NCBI GenBank assembly: GCA_903916675.1
Contig: CAIWXQ010000006.1
Location: 1 to 64,000 of the forward strand
From: an uncultured bacterium
GTDB lineage: Bacteria > Verrucomicrobiota > Kiritimatiellia > RFP12 > CAIWXQ01
DNA length: 64,000 nt
Reading direction: 5' to 3'
The notes under the pieces are model-generated. The model saw nothing but the letters and a program-made list of their open reading frames with translations, ran no database searches and was not told the DNA's origin. Position 1 is the first letter of the stretch. The number at the start of each line of letters is the position of its first letter. The position numbers were made by a program, and so were the translations under genes. This document shows positions 63,066-64,000 of the stretch, piece by piece.

Positions 63066-63428
63066 AACAAGCTCCTTTCCTGTGAATATGGCAGTTATAC
63101 ACCCTGCAAATTTAACCATGAGTGTAGGCCAGCCGCTGGGGCCGAAAATGCAACACTGTGAAACGTCACGAAGAGCCACAAGGACGAGAAAAATTTACTT
63201 GATACCTTTTTTGAGGAGGCGGGGGAAGCAGTGGGCAGTGACCGGGCCTCCGGGCTGGTCTGTAATCGTGAAGATGAGTCAGTAGCGCGCCCGCGCCACT
63301 CTCAATCCCGGCCTTGCCTTGTGCTGGCTGGTTTGCCATAGTTAATTCTCTTTGCGCCAAGCGGGAGGAGCCGTCCCCAGCAGCTGGGCGGCCACTGCCG
63401 GACACACGTGTCGGAGGATGTGTTGCTC
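63066..63428. other. Intergenic region before the EF-G-like gene
   Basis: No gene or known repeat family identified. It holds the leader of the tiny ORF on the minus strand and, on the plus strand, AT-rich TTTACTTGATACCTTTTTTG near 63194 that could be part of a promoter for the GTPase gene. Confidence 0.4.
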
Positions 63429-64000
63429 ATGAAAAAACTGCCCGTCGCCAACGTCCGCAACTTCGTTATTCTAGGGCACAGCGGAAGCGGCAAGACCACC
63501 CTGGCCGATGCTCTGGCCTTCAAGCTGGGATTGAGCGACCGGCAGGGCTCCGTCGACAACGGCTCGAGCGTTTCGGATTATACCGACGAAGAGAAGGCGC
63601 GGAAGATCTCGCTCTTCGCCTCCCCATTCGCCGCGGATTACAAAGCCGCCTCGGGCGACACCTACCGCCTGGTCTTCACGGACACGCCCGGCTACATGGA
63701 TTTCTACGGCCAGGTGCTCGGCGCCGTACGCGCGGCCGACGCCGCGCTGATCACCGTGGACGCTGTCAGCGGCGTGCAGATCGGCACGCGCCGCGCCTGG
63801 CAGGCCTGCGAGGCCGACGGCCTGCGCGCACGCGCCTTCGTCATCACCGGCCTCGACAAGGAGAACGCCAACTTCGACAAGGCCCTGGCATCCATCCGCG
63901 AGGCCTTCGGCACCCATTGCGTCCCCGTGGAAGTGCTGGATCACGGAAAAGTGGTGGATCTGCTGGCGACTTCGGAGCTGGATTCTGCCCAACAGGAGAT
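63429..64000 (+). CDS. Elongation factor G-like GTPase (EF-G2 type), 3' truncated by window edge
   Basis: 190 codons are visible with no stop. Start ATG 63429 follows GGAGG. G1/P-loop GHSGSGKTTL at about 16-25, G3 DTPGYMDF at about 86, and a G4-equivalent TGLDKEN near 138-144. The HSGSGKT P-loop, in place of HIDAGKT of translating EF-G, and TGLDK for NKMD point to the EF-G-like/EF-G2 subgroup, whose role is not ordinary translocation. Cytosolic. The full length should be near 700 residues. Confidence 0.85.
   Translation, partial: MKKLPVANVRNFVILGHSGSGKTTLADALAFKLGLSDRQGSVDNGSSVSDYTDEEKARKISLFASPFAADYKAASGDTYRLVFTDTPGYMDFYGQVLGAVRAADAALITVDAVSGVQIGTRRAWQACEADGLRARAFVITGLDKENANFDKALASIREAFGTHCVPVEVLDHGKVVDLLATSELDSAQQE

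Overview
The window looks like a GC-rich chromosome piece from the PVC superphylum, most likely a Verrucomicrobiota/Kiritimatiellota/Lentisphaerota relative. The reasons are the DUF1549/DUF1553 - DUF1501 - pre-peptidase (PPC) gene triad, a Minf_1886-family protein, a XylR/AraC-type regulator beside a sulfatase and secreted glycoside-hydrolase-like proteins, choice-of-anchor-Q beta-helix proteins, and the very many dispersed intergenic repeats. The species cannot be fixed from sequence reading alone. No rRNA, tRNA or CRISPR array was seen. Layout: 0-9.4 kb holds a beta-helix protein cut by the window edge, a small exported protein, an FMN-binding protein plus AmrS radical SAM pair, D-aminoacyl-tRNA deacylase, an exported PQQ-type propeller, then two SUMF1-like genes, one fused to a beta-helix and frameshifted in a C8 tract. 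9.8-16.7 kb is the PVC triad followed by an overlapping RidA-like gene. 16.9-25.9 kb (minus strand) holds prmC and a complete cobalamin-uptake locus in the order riboswitch, btuB-like receptor, exbB, exbD, tonB, btuF, btuC, btuD. 25.9-34.6 kb is housekeeping: VOC protein, glycosyltransferase, nitronate monooxygenase, an EVE/PUA-like protein, hexose-6-phosphate mutarotase plus Minf_1886 protein, a GYF-domain membrane protein, and pyrK-pyrD. 34.9-60.7 kb is a block of secreted or catabolic genes that is visibly less GC-rich. It has two large glycoside-hydrolase-like proteins, two FG-GAP proteins, two SUMF1-like proteins, a GDSL esterase, an alpha/beta hydrolase, a ThDP enzyme, a XylR-type regulator, a sulfatase, a beta-strand-rich exported protein with an internal TAG, an alpha-galactosidase-like protein, and an aldo/keto reductase. 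60.9-64 kb holds an RRM RNA-binding protein with a terminator, an IS110 element, repeats, a tiny ORF, and the start of an EF-G-like GTPase. How the genes work together: the B12 locus is self-contained (outer-membrane receptor, energising complex, periplasmic protein, ABC importer) and is headed by a cobalamin riboswitch on the same strand. The 34.9-60.7 kb block looks like a polysaccharide-utilisation-type locus: secreted hydrolases and binding proteins, a desulfating enzyme, and a regulator divergent from one operon across a candidate promoter/operator. A cassette of hydrolase-like + (SUMF1-like) + FG-GAP genes occurs twice in opposite orientations. At least six families of dispersed, often palindromic repeats fill the intergenic DNA, and several run into coding ends, supplying stop or start codons of exbD, tonB, btuF, btuB and prmC.
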